Both the position numbers and the translations under genes were made by a program. Below the pieces are notes generated by a model that was given only the letters and a program-made list of their open reading frames with translations, searched no databases and was not told where the DNA came from. Below are positions 1 through 9,700 of a DNA stretch of 64,000 nucleotides, piece by piece. Positions within the stretch are counted from its first letter, which is position 1. The number at the start of each line of letters is the position of its first letter. Source of the stretch: Candidatus Delongbacteria bacterium (GTDB lineage: Bacteria; CAIWAD01); the NCBI GenBank assembly GCA_020634015.1, contig JACKCN010000002.1:124001-188000 (forward strand), written 5' to 3'.

Positions 1-2
1 TG

Positions 3-692
3 TTGATTCCGGCCTTCGCCTTCGGACGCACCCAGCTGCTGCTCTATTTCCTGCATGAGCTGTACAAGGAAGGCGCGGTCAAGCGCTTGCCGGTCACCGT
101 GGACAGCCCGCTGGCCACTCGCCTGACACGGGTATTCGGCGAGCATCCCGAAGTGTACGACAAGGACGCCCGTCTGGACTTCCTCTCCCGGGGTCTGAAC
201 CCCTTTGACTTTCCCGAACTGCGCTTCGTCGAGTCGGTGGAGGAATCCATGGAGCTCAGCCAGCGCAAGGGAGCCCAGATCGTGATCGCGGCCAGCGGCA
301 TGTGCGAAGCGGGGCGCATTCTGCATCACCTGCGCTATCGCATCCACGACTCGCGCACTCTGTTGCTGCTGGTGGGCTACATGGCCGAGCACACCCTGGG
401 CCGCCGCCTGGAGGATCTGGCCGACCACCACAACGGCGAGGGCCGGGGCCTGGTGAAGATTCTGGGCAAGGAATATCCTGTCAGGGCCCGCATCGAGAAG
501 ATCGATGGCTTCAGCGCCCACGGAGATCGCAATGATCTGCTGCGCTATCTCAAGGAAGGTGGTCTGCGACCGAAGCGGATCGCGCTCGTGCATGGCGAGG
601 AGGCCCAGTCACAGGCCTTCGCCGACACGCTGCGAGGGCTTGGACACACGGTGGTGGTACCCCGTCGTGGCGAAAGTCTGAATCTGGATTGA
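3..692 (+). CDS. MBL-fold/beta-CASP RNA nuclease, C-terminal part (5' truncated by window)
   Basis: Only the C-terminal 229 residues are present; the reading frame is open to the left edge, so the metallo-beta-lactamase active-site half lies outside. The visible part has the beta-CASP segment IPAFAFGRTQ near the start, the beta-CASP motif VIAASGMCEAGRILHH (about residues 93-108) and the RMMBL-type ending with GFSAHGDRNDLLRYL and LVHGEE. These are typical of bacterial CPSF73-like metallohydrolases that act as RNA exo/endonucleases in the cytoplasm. It is followed closely by pyrE. The family is clear; the exact substrate cannot be read from this fragment. Confidence 0.85.
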   Translation: MIPAFAFGRTQLLLYFLHELYKEGAVKRLPVTVDSPLATRLTRVFGEHPEVYDKDARLDFLSRGLNPFDFPELRFVESVEESMELSQRKGAQIVIAASGMCEAGRILHHLRYRIHDSRTLLLLVGYMAEHTLGRRLEDLADHHNGEGRGLVKILGKEYPVRARIEKIDGFSAHGDRNDLLRYLKEGGLRPKRIALVHGEEAQSQAFADTLRGLGHTVVVPRRGESLNLD

Positions 693-762
693 CCGCGACC
701 CGGTGACTCGTCGGCCCGTCGCGGGCCCTTCGCCGGACGCCGTACACGAAGCTGGAGAATCG

Positions 763-1335
763 ATGCATCCTGAATCCCGGCAGGCCCTGGCGGCCCGCAT
801 ACATGGTCTGTCGCACATTCGCGGCGATTTTCTGCTGCGCAGCGGTGTGCGTTCCACGGAGTACTTCGACAAGTACCTCTTCGAGTCCGATCCGGCCTGC
901 CTGAGCCAGATCGCTGCGGAAATGGCCGACTTGCTTCCCCCGCCTCCCCCATCCGGGGAACGGCTGCTGGCCGGGCTGGAGCTGGGCGGAGTCCCGCTGG
1001 CCACCCTGCTGGGCCAGCGCAGCGGGCTGCCCGTGCTCTTCGTGCGCAAGCAGGCCAAGGAGTACGGTACCTGCAAGCTGGCCGAAGGGCCGCCCTTCGC
1101 CGGTCGCGAGCTGGTGCTGGTGGAGGATGTAATCACCTCCGGCGGAGCCGTGCTGGATGCCACCCGTGCCCTGCGCGAGGCGGGGGCCGTGGTCAACACC
1201 GTGCTGGCCGTGATCGATCGCGACTCCGGCGGGCGGGCCAATCTGGCCGCCGCGGGGCTGGATCTGCGAGTGCTGTACACCATTCACGAACTGAAGCAGG
1301 CGGCAGCCGCCGCCACAGAGTCACCGGAGTCCTGA
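763..1335 (+). CDS. pyrE: Orotate phosphoribosyltransferase
   Basis: Transfers the phosphoribosyl group of PRPP to orotate to give OMP, in de novo pyrimidine synthesis in the cytoplasm. The PRPP-binding motif LVEDVITSGGAV is present, preceded by FVRKQAKEYGT, which carries the catalytic lysines typical of PyrE. I chose ATG 763 (190 residues, normal for the family) over the longer GTG 703 because GGAGA lies about 5 bases upstream and the extra 20 residues look unlike PyrE. The stop codon is directly followed by the ATG of the crotonase, so the two are probably co-transcribed, although they share no pathway. Confidence 0.9.
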   Translation: MHPESRQALAARIHGLSHIRGDFLLRSGVRSTEYFDKYLFESDPACLSQIAAEMADLLPPPPPSGERLLAGLELGGVPLATLLGQRSGLPVLFVRKQAKEYGTCKLAEGPPFAGRELVLVEDVITSGGAVLDATRALREAGAVVNTVLAVIDRDSGGRANLAAAGLDLRVLYTIHELKQAAAAATESPES

Positions 1336-2181
1336 ATGAAATTCGAGACACTGCTGCTGGAACGCAGCGATGCCATCGCCCGGGTCACGATCAATCGCCC
1401 CGAGAAACTGAACGCTTTGTCACACCAGGTCTTTGCCGATCTGGATGCCTGCTTTCATGAGCTGGCTGCCGACGACGACCTGCGCGCCGTGATCCTCACC
1501 GGTGCCGGCGACAAGGCCTTCGTGGCCGGAGCCGACATTGCCGAACTGGCCGAGCAGGACCCGCCCGGCGGTCACCGCACCTCGCGCTACGGCCAGGCGG
1601 TCATGAACCGCATCGAGGCGATGTCCGTGCCCGTGATCGCCGCGGTCCATGGTTTCGCCCTGGGAGGCGGCTGCGAACTGGCCCTGAGTTGCCATGTGCG
1701 ACTGGCTCACGCCAATGCGCGATTCGGTCAGCCAGAAGTGAATCTGGGCCTGATCCCGGGCTACGGAGGAACCCAGCGCCTGACCCGCCTGATCGGAATG
1801 GGCCGGGCCACCGAACTCTGCATCAGCGCTCGGATGGTGGATGCCCAGGAAGCCCTCGCCATCGGTCTGGTCAGCCGGGTGCACGAATGCTGGCAGCGCA
1901 ACGAAGCGGGCGAACCGCTCAGCGATGCCAAAGGCCGCCCGCTGCCCGATCTGACGGCATTCCTCGATCAAGTGGAGAACTGGGCCCGCGGCCTGCTGGA
2001 CAAGGCTCCGCTGGCGATCGCCGGATGCATCGAAGCAGTCCGCCGGGGAGCCAGCCTGCCATTGGGTGCAGCGCTGGAGCTGGAACAGGATCTTTTCTCC
2101 GCGTGTTTCAGTACGGCCGACATGCGCGAAGGCACGGCAGCATTTCTGGAAAAGCGCAAAGCTGCCTTTCGCGGGCGATGA
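1336..2181 (+). CDS. Enoyl-CoA hydratase/isomerase (crotonase) family protein
   Basis: A 281-residue crotonase-fold protein that acts on acyl-CoA thioesters. The oxyanion-hole segments are AGADIAEL (about residues 65-72) and HGFALGGGCELALS (about 100-113). The acid/base glutamate motif GQPEVNLGLIPGYGGTQRL follows. Both glutamates used by hydratases (in GGCE and QPEV) are present, so 2-enoyl-CoA hydratase activity is plausible. A hydrophilic insert of about 20 residues after HECW (about 192-212) is not typical of the short family members. It abuts pyrE with no gap; no other beta-oxidation gene is adjacent, so its pathway is not shown by context. Confidence 0.85.
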   Translation: MKFETLLLERSDAIARVTINRPEKLNALSHQVFADLDACFHELAADDDLRAVILTGAGDKAFVAGADIAELAEQDPPGGHRTSRYGQAVMNRIEAMSVPVIAAVHGFALGGGCELALSCHVRLAHANARFGQPEVNLGLIPGYGGTQRLTRLIGMGRATELCISARMVDAQEALAIGLVSRVHECWQRNEAGEPLSDAKGRPLPDLTAFLDQVENWARGLLDKAPLAIAGCIEAVRRGASLPLGAALELEQDLFSACFSTADMREGTAAFLEKRKAAFRGR

Positions 2182-2201
2182 GGCGGGAAGGCAATTGGAA
2201 C

Positions 2202-2230
2202 TTGACAAGCCAACTGCCCGGTCGTAAACT
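2202..2230 (+). promoter_or_regulatory. Strong sigma70-type promoter
   Basis: A perfect -35 hexamer TTGACA (2202-2207) and a -10 TAAACT (2225-2230) are separated by 17 bases, just after the crotonase stop codon. Start of transcription would be near 2237. It faces a 240-base stretch with no open reading frame of note but several hairpins and a terminator. Confidence 0.65.
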
Positions 2231-2236
2231 TGCGGC

Positions 2237-2481
2237 TTCGCGATTTCGGAATTCCTGCCGATAAGGCATCCGGAAGCCGCTCAACTCGGAGACCCTATCG
2301 ACGCTGGTTAGAGATTGTTGTTTCAGGCACCTCACCCGCCGCTTCACGCAGGCGGGATGAACTGGAAACCCTGCCCGGAAAGCCATTTACGGTCTTCGGG
2401 CACTGATTCCAGCAAACCCTCGAGACGATAATTTCCAACGGAGCGTTCGAACATGCCGGACGCGGATCCGGCATTTTTTTT
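2237..2481 (+). ncRNA. Candidate structured small RNA or attenuated leader
   Basis: This 380-base gap between genes has a consensus promoter at its left side and an intrinsic terminator at its right. Between them lie several complementary blocks: GCGGCTTC 2232-2239 with GAAGCCGC 2273-2280, CCCGCC 2335-2340 with GGCGGG 2351-2356, CTGGAA 2362-2367 with TTCCAG 2407-2412, and, nested inside that last pair, TGCCCG 2372-2377 with CGGGCA 2397-2402. I could not match it to tmRNA, RNase P, SRP RNA, 6S RNA or a common riboswitch. It could be a free RNA or a leader that attenuates the porV-like gene. One caveat: the first hairpin begins slightly before the predicted transcription start. Confidence 0.5.
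2453..2481 (+). terminator. Intrinsic terminator ending the candidate RNA
   Basis: A perfect 8-bp stem ATGCCGGA/TCCGGCAT (2453-2460 with 2467-2474) with a 6-base loop runs straight into eight T residues. It lies about 80 bases before the porV-like start codon, so it either ends the upstream RNA or attenuates the operon. Confidence 0.8.
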
Positions 2482-2562
2482 GCGGTTTTCCGGGGCCATT
2501 CCAACGCGCGAGCGGACCCTGCGGAAGCGCACAACAGCAGACCGAAGAAGGAGGATTCCTTG

Positions 2563-3816
2563 ATGAATCGCACTACCCTGGCCATCGCGGCCGGAATCAC
2601 TGCCGTGGCCCTGGCCTGGCCCGCTGGAGTGGCGGTGGCGCAGGTGTCCGAAGCGGCCGTGCTTTGGCTGCTGATCAGCCCGGGCTCGCGTCCCTCCGGC
2701 ATGGGTGAAAGTTTCGTGGCCCTGGCCGATGACGCCACCGCCACCTGGTGGAATCCCGGCGGACTGGCCTTCCAGCGTGGCCGCGACATTCGCCTGATGC
2801 ACGCCAACTGGCTGCCTGCCTTCAACCTGAACGACATCTACTTCGATTTCGTTGCGGGCTCGTTCTACATGCCCAACCTGGGTGGCACGGTGGGCGTGAA
2901 CGTGATCTACATGAACGAAGGCGACCAGACCTGGACCAACGAAGCCGGCGACCAGCTGGGCGTCATCACCAGCCGTGAATACGCACTGGGCGTGAACTAT
3001 GGCACCACGATCAACCCCGACCTGGGTGTGGGCATGGGCCTCAAGTTCATCGTGAGCGATCTGGCCGATGGTGTGGACGTGGGCAACCAGAAGGCCGGCG
3101 TGGGCTACAGCTTCGCGCTGGATCTGGGCACCCTGTACAAGACCCGGCTGCCCTTCACCGAGCGCCCGCTGAACCTGGGTGCCAGCCTGTCCAACTTCGG
3201 CCCCGAAATCTCCTACGCCGACGAAGCCCAGGCCGATCCGCTGCCCACCAACCTGAAGCTGGGCATGGCGCTCAACGTCTGGAACGACCCCCACAACGAA
3301 GTCAACTTCGTCTTCGACGTGAACAAGCAGCTGGTGCGCAAGAGCCTGGCCAGCGTGGATGTGAACGGCGTGCGTGACACCAACCTGGGCAACCCGGACG
3401 ATCCCTTCGATCCACTGAACCCCACCGGATTCACCCGTCTGAGTCTGGAAGAGCGTCAGGACGAACGTGCGGACTCCCCGGATATCTATACCTATGAGAC
3501 CGATCCTGCCTACAAGGCCCTCTTCACCTCCTGGTTCGACGAGGGCATGAAGCAGGAGTTCCGCAACTACGTATACAACATCGGTTGCGAGTACTGGTAC
3601 CGTGCCGAAGCTTCCAACCTGGGCCAGGCGGCCTTCGGAGTGCGCGCCGGTTACCTGAACGACATCGCCGGCTCGATCAAGTCCTACACTCTGGGCTCCT
3701 CGATCCAGGTGAATCTGGTCGAATTCGACTTCAGCTACGAGCTGAGCGTGGACCCCGAGGTCTACTCAACCCCTCGTGACAAGACCATGCGCTTCTCGCT
3801 GGGCTTCAACTTCTGA
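2563..3816 (+). CDS. PorV/PorQ-family outer-membrane beta-barrel protein
   Basis: A 417-residue barrel with a cleavable signal peptide (hydrophobic to about residue 25, ending AVAQ). It has the PorV/PorQ family signature at the mature N-terminus: SPGSRPSGMGESFVALADDA followed by TWWNPGGLAF. PorV proteins shuttle and anchor substrates of the type IX secretion system at the outer membrane; the wider family includes FadL-like barrels of other roles. The C-terminus ends in aromatic FSLGFNF, as for a last beta strand. ATG 2563 is preferred over TTG 2560 because AAGGAGG sits 8 bases upstream. It leads a run of envelope genes with very short gaps, the next encoding a protein with a type IX-like sorting domain. 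Confidence 0.8.
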   Translation: MNRTTLAIAAGITAVALAWPAGVAVAQVSEAAVLWLLISPGSRPSGMGESFVALADDATATWWNPGGLAFQRGRDIRLMHANWLPAFNLNDIYFDFVAGSFYMPNLGGTVGVNVIYMNEGDQTWTNEAGDQLGVITSREYALGVNYGTTINPDLGVGMGLKFIVSDLADGVDVGNQKAGVGYSFALDLGTLYKTRLPFTERPLNLGASLSNFGPEISYADEAQADPLPTNLKLGMALNVWNDPHNEVNFVFDVNKQLVRKSLASVDVNGVRDTNLGNPDDPFDPLNPTGFTRLSLEERQDERADSPDIYTYETDPAYKALFTSWFDEGMKQEFRNYVYNIGCEYWYRAEASNLGQAAFGVRAGYLNDIAGSIKSYTLGSSIQVNLVEFDFSYELSVDPEVYSTPRDKTMRFSLGFNF

Positions 3817-3827
3817 CAGGATGCCCG

Positions 3828-6770
3828 ATGCGCATTCCCGCCGGCGCCTTGCGCGCCAGTCTGCCGGGAGCCTGTCTGACAGCCGGAATCTGCCTTGCCC
3901 TGGGGCCCTTCTGGGCCCCGGGTGCTGTCTGCAGTGCCGAGACTCGTCAGGTTCTGGCCATTCGGGTGGACTTCCAGCCCGATACCCTGGAAACCACCAC
4001 CGGCGACGGCCGCTTCGGCAGCGCCTTCCAGTTCGACTCCAGCTGGGCCATTGACCGGCTGCCTCACGACGCGGCCTATTTCCTTGACCATCTGTCCTTT
4101 CTGGATTTCTACTGGAACAAGGCTTCCGACGGGCAGTTGCGCGTCCAGGGTGAGGTGTGGCCCCAGCACCCCGATTCGGCCTACCATCTGCCCAAACAGA
4201 TGTGGCAGTACAACTGGAACATGAGCCGCGAGAAGACTGACGAGCAGCTGATCCAGCTCTTCCGCGATGCCTGGGCGGTCGCCGACGACGATCCGGCACT
4301 CGACTTCAGTCGCTTCGACAGTTTCATCGTGTTCCACGCGGGTGTAGGACAGGATTTCGGCGACGACCAGACTCCCCACGACATTCCTTCGGCCTGGGTC
4401 TCGCCCCGGGATCTGGGCCAACCCATCGCCTGCAGCGACGGGGTCGCCGGTGCGCTGACCCTGATCGACAATGGGCTGCTGCTGCCCGAGAGCGAGAATC
4501 ACGAGAACTTCCAGCAGGGGCTGGCGGGCACCATGGTGCTCCAGTTCGCCCACGTGCTGGGGCTGCCCAACCTCTACAACAGCCAGGATGGCAGCAGCGT
4601 GATCGGCAAGTGGGGTCTCATGGACCAGGGCAGCGCCAACTTCCGGGGCCTGGTGCCCGCGCTGCCCTCGGCCTTCTCGCGCACCCTGATGGGCTGGGAG
4701 CAGCCCGTGGTGCTGGCACACGACACCACCGGCGTGCTGATCACGCCCGCCGGACTGGATGGAGCCCATCCCCGCGTCTACAAGGTTCCCCTCAGCGAGA
4801 CTGAGCACTTGCTGCTGGAGTACCGCCTGCGCGATGCCGATGGCGACAGTCTGGTGCTGGGCCAGGACCGCGCCGGCAATGTGGTGCGCATGGATGAGCG
4901 CTACGAACTGAGTTTTCCCGGCGACAGCGCGGGCGTGATCGTGAGCGTGAACGATCTGGACTACGACCTGCCCGGCAGCGGTCTGCTGATCTGGCATGTG
5001 GACGAGCGGCGCACCACGGCCGACTACGTCAGCGGCAACCGCGTGAACGACGATCCGGACCCGCTGAACGGTTACGGTTTTCCCGGTGTCGACCTGGAAG
5101 AGGGCGACGGCATCCAGGACATCGGTCAGCCCTACGGCCTGCTGGATTCGCGCCGCGGAGTGGAACTGGGCAGCTCGCGTGATTCATGGTACTCCAACAA
5201 CCGCGACTGGCGGCGGGTCAACCCGGATCTGGGCGAGGTTGAGTACAGCTGGCAGAGCGAACCCTCCAGTCAGACCAACGATGGCCGGATCAGCGGGGTG
5301 CGCATCCACGGATTCAGCGCACGCGACGGCAGCGAGAATTCCGACTCGCTGCAGTTCAGTCTGAGCTTCGATTACCGGCCGGCCATCCACGGGCTCGCGC
5401 TGTGTCCGCCCTCGGATTCGTCCAGCGTGACCCTGTTGGATCTGGACGGTCTGGCGAGCGTGTTCTGCGCGCTCCAGCCGGACGGCATGCTCTACTCCCG
5501 CCTGCTGGATGGAGCGTTGACCCAGTACAGCACCGCCAACGGATACGAAAGCCTGTTGCCCGCCTCGGGCAGTGGGCCGTTTCGCGGAATCTGGCTCGGG
5601 CCACCCACAAGTGGCGACTGGCCCGCTCTCTGGGCACTGCGCGGCGATGTGTTCCACAGGTACGAGGTGGAAGTCAGCAGTCTGCCCGAGGCCCGCTATG
5701 TCCAGGTGGATTTCCACGATCCCTTCACCCAGGTGGATCGAGTACTGCTCGTCTCCCGCAGCCAGCCGCTGATCTGGTATCAGAGTGGACGCCAGCTCTA
5801 CATGGGCAACACGGAAACAGGCGATCGCACCCTGATCTTCAATGATCTCGACCCCGACGCTCCCGTGGTACGAAGCGACGATGCCAGCACGGAGCTCCAT
5901 TGGATAAGCGGAGGTCTGTTTCAGGACTGGAATGCTCCCGCGGGTGCGGGACTCTGGGGTCTGGGCCAGGCCGGACGCATTCTGTATCACGACCGCGCCG
6001 GGTTCCGGATCGTTCAGGACCGGGAGAGCCAACTGCTTGTGGAGCAGCCCAATCAAGGGGTCTGGCCGTTGCAGGCGGGGCAGGATGAAACTCTGGAAGT
6101 GCTGCTGCTGGATCTTGACGGCCGACTGCGCACCTACAACGCCAATGGCGCCGAGATCGCACGCAGCCCGGTGCTGGAATCGGCAGGTGCTCGCGTGCTG
6201 CCCGCAAGCTGGCTGAATACGGGCCTTGCCGCGGCGGTCACCCTGTTCGGCGATGGCAGGCTGCAGCGCCTGAATCCCGATGGAGCAGCCGATCCCGACT
6301 GGCCGCGCGTGATGGCGCCCCTCGTGGGGGATCTTTGCGCCAGCCCGCGTCTGGGGTTGTATCTGGGAGTGCGCGCCGATGGCCGCATCGAGGCCTGGGA
6401 AGGTGCTCCCGACAACCTGCTGCTCAGCAGCACGGGGGGCCCACGGGTCGTCGAGAGTCTGGGACAGCCCGAAAGCACGCCGTCGGTCGCCCAGGTCGAG
6501 AATCCGGTATACATCTGGCCCAGTCCTGCCGGCACCCGGGCCAACCTGCGCGTGGATTCTCCCGGTGCCGCCGATCTGGTGATGCGCGTCTACGATCTGG
6601 CCGGCGACCTGCGCCAGACCGTGACCGCCCGGATCGGTCAGGCGGGATACACCGACATCCTCTGGGATACCCGTGGCCTGGCCAATGGTCCCTACCTCTG
6701 TGCCGTGGAACTGACACCCGACCAGGGCAACGCGGTGCACACACTGCTGAAATGCGCGGTGCTGCGATGA
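3828..6770 (+). CDS. M6-peptidase-like secreted protein with degenerate zinc site and C-terminal sorting-like domain
   Basis: 980 residues with a signal peptide (to about residue 33). Residues 40-330 follow the M6/immune-inhibitor-A peptidase layout: FIVFHAGVGQDFG, TPHDIPSAW, then GLPNLYN, GKWGLMDQGS and GWEQP. Where active members have HEFGH, this protein reads LQFAH (residues 238-242; codons CTC CAG TTC GCC CAC at 4539-4553). The first zinc histidine and the catalytic glutamate are therefore lost and proteolysis is unlikely. The middle (about 510-880) is unrecognised. The last 85 residues (IWPSPA, VMRVYDLAGDLRQTV, WDTRGLANGPYLCAVEL) resemble a FlgD-Ig/type A type IX secretion sorting domain. 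It starts 12 bases after the PorV-like gene and overlaps the next gene by four bases. Confidence 0.75.
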   Translation: MRIPAGALRASLPGACLTAGICLALGPFWAPGAVCSAETRQVLAIRVDFQPDTLETTTGDGRFGSAFQFDSSWAIDRLPHDAAYFLDHLSFLDFYWNKASDGQLRVQGEVWPQHPDSAYHLPKQMWQYNWNMSREKTDEQLIQLFRDAWAVADDDPALDFSRFDSFIVFHAGVGQDFGDDQTPHDIPSAWVSPRDLGQPIACSDGVAGALTLIDNGLLLPESENHENFQQGLAGTMVLQFAHVLGLPNLYNSQDGSSVIGKWGLMDQGSANFRGLVPALPSAFSRTLMGWEQPVVLAHDTTGVLITPAGLDGAHPRVYKVPLSETEHLLLEYRLRDADGDSLVLGQDRAGNVVRMDERYELSFPGDSAGVIVSVNDLDYDLPGSGLLIWHVDERRTTADYVSGNRVNDDPDPLNGYGFPGVDLEEGDGIQDIGQPYGLLDSRRGVELGSSRDSWYSNNRDWRRVNPDLGEVEYSWQSEPSSQTNDGRISGVRIHGFSARDGSENSDSLQFSLSFDYRPAIHGLALCPPSDSSSVTLLDLDGLASVFCALQPDGMLYSRLLDGALTQYSTANGYESLLPASGSGPFRGIWLGPPTSGDWPALWALRGDVFHRYEVEVSSLPEARYVQVDFHDPFTQVDRVLLVSRSQPLIWYQSGRQLYMGNTETGDRTLIFNDLDPDAPVVRSDDASTELHWISGGLFQDWNAPAGAGLWGLGQAGRILYHDRAGFRIVQDRESQLLVEQPNQGVWPLQAGQDETLEVLLLDLDGRLRTYNANGAEIARSPVLESAGARVLPASWLNTGLAAAVTLFGDGRLQRLNPDGAADPDWPRVMAPLVGDLCASPRLGLYLGVRADGRIEAWEGAPDNLLLSSTGGPRVVESLGQPESTPSVAQVENPVYIWPSPAGTRANLRVDSPGAADLVMRVYDLAGDLRQTVTARIGQAGYTDILWDTRGLANGPYLCAVELTPDQGNAVHTLLKCAVLR

Positions 6771-9700
6771 AGGGACATGCCGTGATTCTGGCCTTGCTGC
6801 TCAGCCTGCTGACCCTGGGTGCCCAGGCCCAGCCCGTTCCCTACAACCATCCGGAACTGGAATGGCGCACCATCGAGATGGAACACGTGGACGTGCACTT
6901 CCATCAGGGCGAGGAAGAGCTGGCGCTGGTGGTCTGCGACGTGATGGAAGACATCTGGGGCCCCGTGACCGAGCTCTACGACTATGTGCCCGATACCAAG
7001 GTGCACATCGTCTTTCACGACACGGACGACTACTCCAATGGTGGGGCGTACTACTACAACAACAAGATCATGATCTGGGCCACCAGCCTGGACTTCGATC
7101 TGCGCGGCGAGCACAACTGGCTGCGCAACGTGCTGACCCACGAATTCACCCACATCATCCAGCTGGGGGCATCGCGCAAGTTCTCGCGCCGGATGCCGGC
7201 CGCCTACGTGCAGGTGATGGATTACGAGGAAGAAAAGCGCGAGGACGTGCTCTACGGCTTTCCCAATGTGGTGGCCAGTTATCCCTTCCCGGGCACTCTG
7301 GTGCCGCTCTGGTTCGCCGAAGGCACGGCCCAGAACATGGTGCAGGGCCTGAACTACGACTGGTGGGACAGCAACCGTGACATGGTGCTGCGCGACAGGG
7401 TCAGCCACAACACACTGTACGCCTGGCACGAGATGGAAGCCTTCGACAAGAACACGGTGGGCGGCGAAAGCGTCTACAACATGGGCTTCAACTTCGTGCA
7501 CTGGCTGCGCGAGCGCTTTGGGTCCGAATCACTGAAGGCAATCTCGAACGCCATGGCCAAACCCACGCGAGTCTCGATGGACCGGGCGATGGAGGAGGCT
7601 CTGGGTGTGCCGGGCAAGCAGCTCTATCAGGAGTGGCGGGACGGACTGGTCAGCCACTATGACAGTCTGCTGACCGTGATCCGGGCCAACGAAGTCAACG
7701 GTCGCCGGATCTCCGACTCCGAAGCGGTCGAGCAGGGCAAGGACCACGGCCCCGACGGCAGCTGGGAACTGATCGGCGCTCCCACTGGATTCACGGGCGC
7801 CGGACATTCACATGGTCCGGCCGGCGGCGCTCCCTTCTGCTGCAATTTCCTCAACCCGGACGTGGACACGCCCGCCGACCATCTGGGCCCCACCAACAAT
7901 CTCTACCCGCGGGTCGCGCCGGACGGCAAGTACGTGTATTACCTGTCCAATGGCGATGCGGAGTACCTGGGCATCACGGCCCTCTGGCGCTACGACCGCC
8001 AGACCGGTGAGCGCAAGAAGCTCCTGGGCGGCGTGCGGGGCGGATTCACCATCGATCCGGAAGGGCGTTTCGCGGTGGTCTGCAAGCGCGGCAAGCCCGA
8101 CGCCGAAGGCAGCCACTTCAACGACCTGTTCATCTATTGGTTCGAGGAAGAGCTGGAACGCCCGCTGACCGAGCACCAGCGTCTGAGCCAGCCTGACCTT
8201 TCCCCCGATGGCAGGACCCTGGTGGCCGTGCGCAATTCGGGCGGACACACCACCCTGATGACCCTGGCCCTGGACAGCAGCCTCACCGACGGGGCGGCGT
8301 ACAAGAAGCTGCGCAAGGGCAAGCGCAAGCGCCTGCCGACTCTGGTGCCCACAGCCCTGGGCGAACTCCCTTACGGCACACAGGTCTACCAGCCCCGCTT
8401 CGCACCCGATGGCCAGACGATCTGGGTGGCCCGTTCGCGCTATGCCAACCGCGATCTCTGGACAGTGGACCTTGCCAGTGGCCAATGGACCGAGCGGCTG
8501 GCCACGGTCTTTGACGAACGCTATCCCAGTCCATCGCCCGACGGGCGCTGGTTGTACTACAGCCAGGATCGCACGGGCATCTTCAATGTCTACCGCATGG
8601 ACCTGCAGGACGGGCACACCGAACTGCTGACCAACACCATCGGCTGCGGCTTCATGCCGGTGGCCAGTGGCGACACGCTGTATTTCGCCTCCTACCAGGA
8701 CCGAGGTTTCCGCCTGCAGGAACTGGCCGGATTCAAGGCCCTGCCCGAGGAGACAGCGCGCTACTTCGATGATTACGCCAGCATCATCCCCCGGGTGAAC
8801 ATCGACGACGATCAGCCCACACTGCGGGAGTCGCGCAAGCAACCGCTGATCTTCGAGAAGAGCTTCATCGTGCCGCGCCTGATGATCGACGGGGGAGAAC
8901 TCAAGCCCGGCGTGTTCCTGCTGAACACGGACCTGATGGAGCGGATCCAGCTCACCGCGGGTGTGGCAGCTGCCAGGATCAACAACCTGGATCTGTTCGC
9001 CTCGGTGGAGAAGAGCTGGCAGCGCAACTGGCTGTTCCTGCAGCTCTACGTGATCAATCGTGACGAGTCACGGCGCTTCGACGACCCCAGCGTGATCATC
9101 GGTGAAAACGAGAATGGCGGCCCGATCTTCGACCAGAGTTCCGTGGATTATCGTTTCAATCTGCTGGAGCTGGACACGGGCATCCGGCGCCGCCTGAATG
9201 ATGTGACCACCGTGGAACTGGCCGGCGTGCTGTCGCGCTACAACACGCATCTGGACCTGGGCAATGCGTCCACCTTCACCTACGATTACTTCGTGGGACG
9301 CTCGCTGCGCGCCAGCGTCGATCTGGAAGTGGATGCCGGCCGCACGGTGGATCAGTACATCAACCCGCGCAACAAGACCTGGCTGAAGCTGGATGCCAGC
9401 TACAATGGGCACAAGTTCATCCGCGATTTCGAAATCACGCCCGCGGGGCAGCTGGACGAAGTCTACGACCTGTATCACTTCGTGGAGCTGGGGGCCGACT
9501 TCGGCCGCCTCTGGACCCTGCCCTGGACACGCAGGATCGCCTGGGGCATCGAAGGCGAAGCCGGCTGGCTGAGCGACAACGGCGTGGATGATTTCTTCTA
9601 CACCTATGCCGGCGGCCTGGCGGGCATGCGCGGCTATTCGTACTACAGCATGGGCGGCACCCGCCGCCTGGCCGCCCGCGGAGTGCTGGGCTTTCCCATC

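Noticed and set aside
2237..2481. Assignment of the candidate RNA as 6S RNA or cobalamin riboswitch
   Set aside because: The ends do not pair with each other as in 6S RNA, and the conserved cobalamin box is not present.
6335..6766. N-terminal extension of the protease/propeller/barrel protein
   Set aside because: It lies wholly within the preceding gene in another frame; ATG 6767 gives a signal peptide and coupled start.
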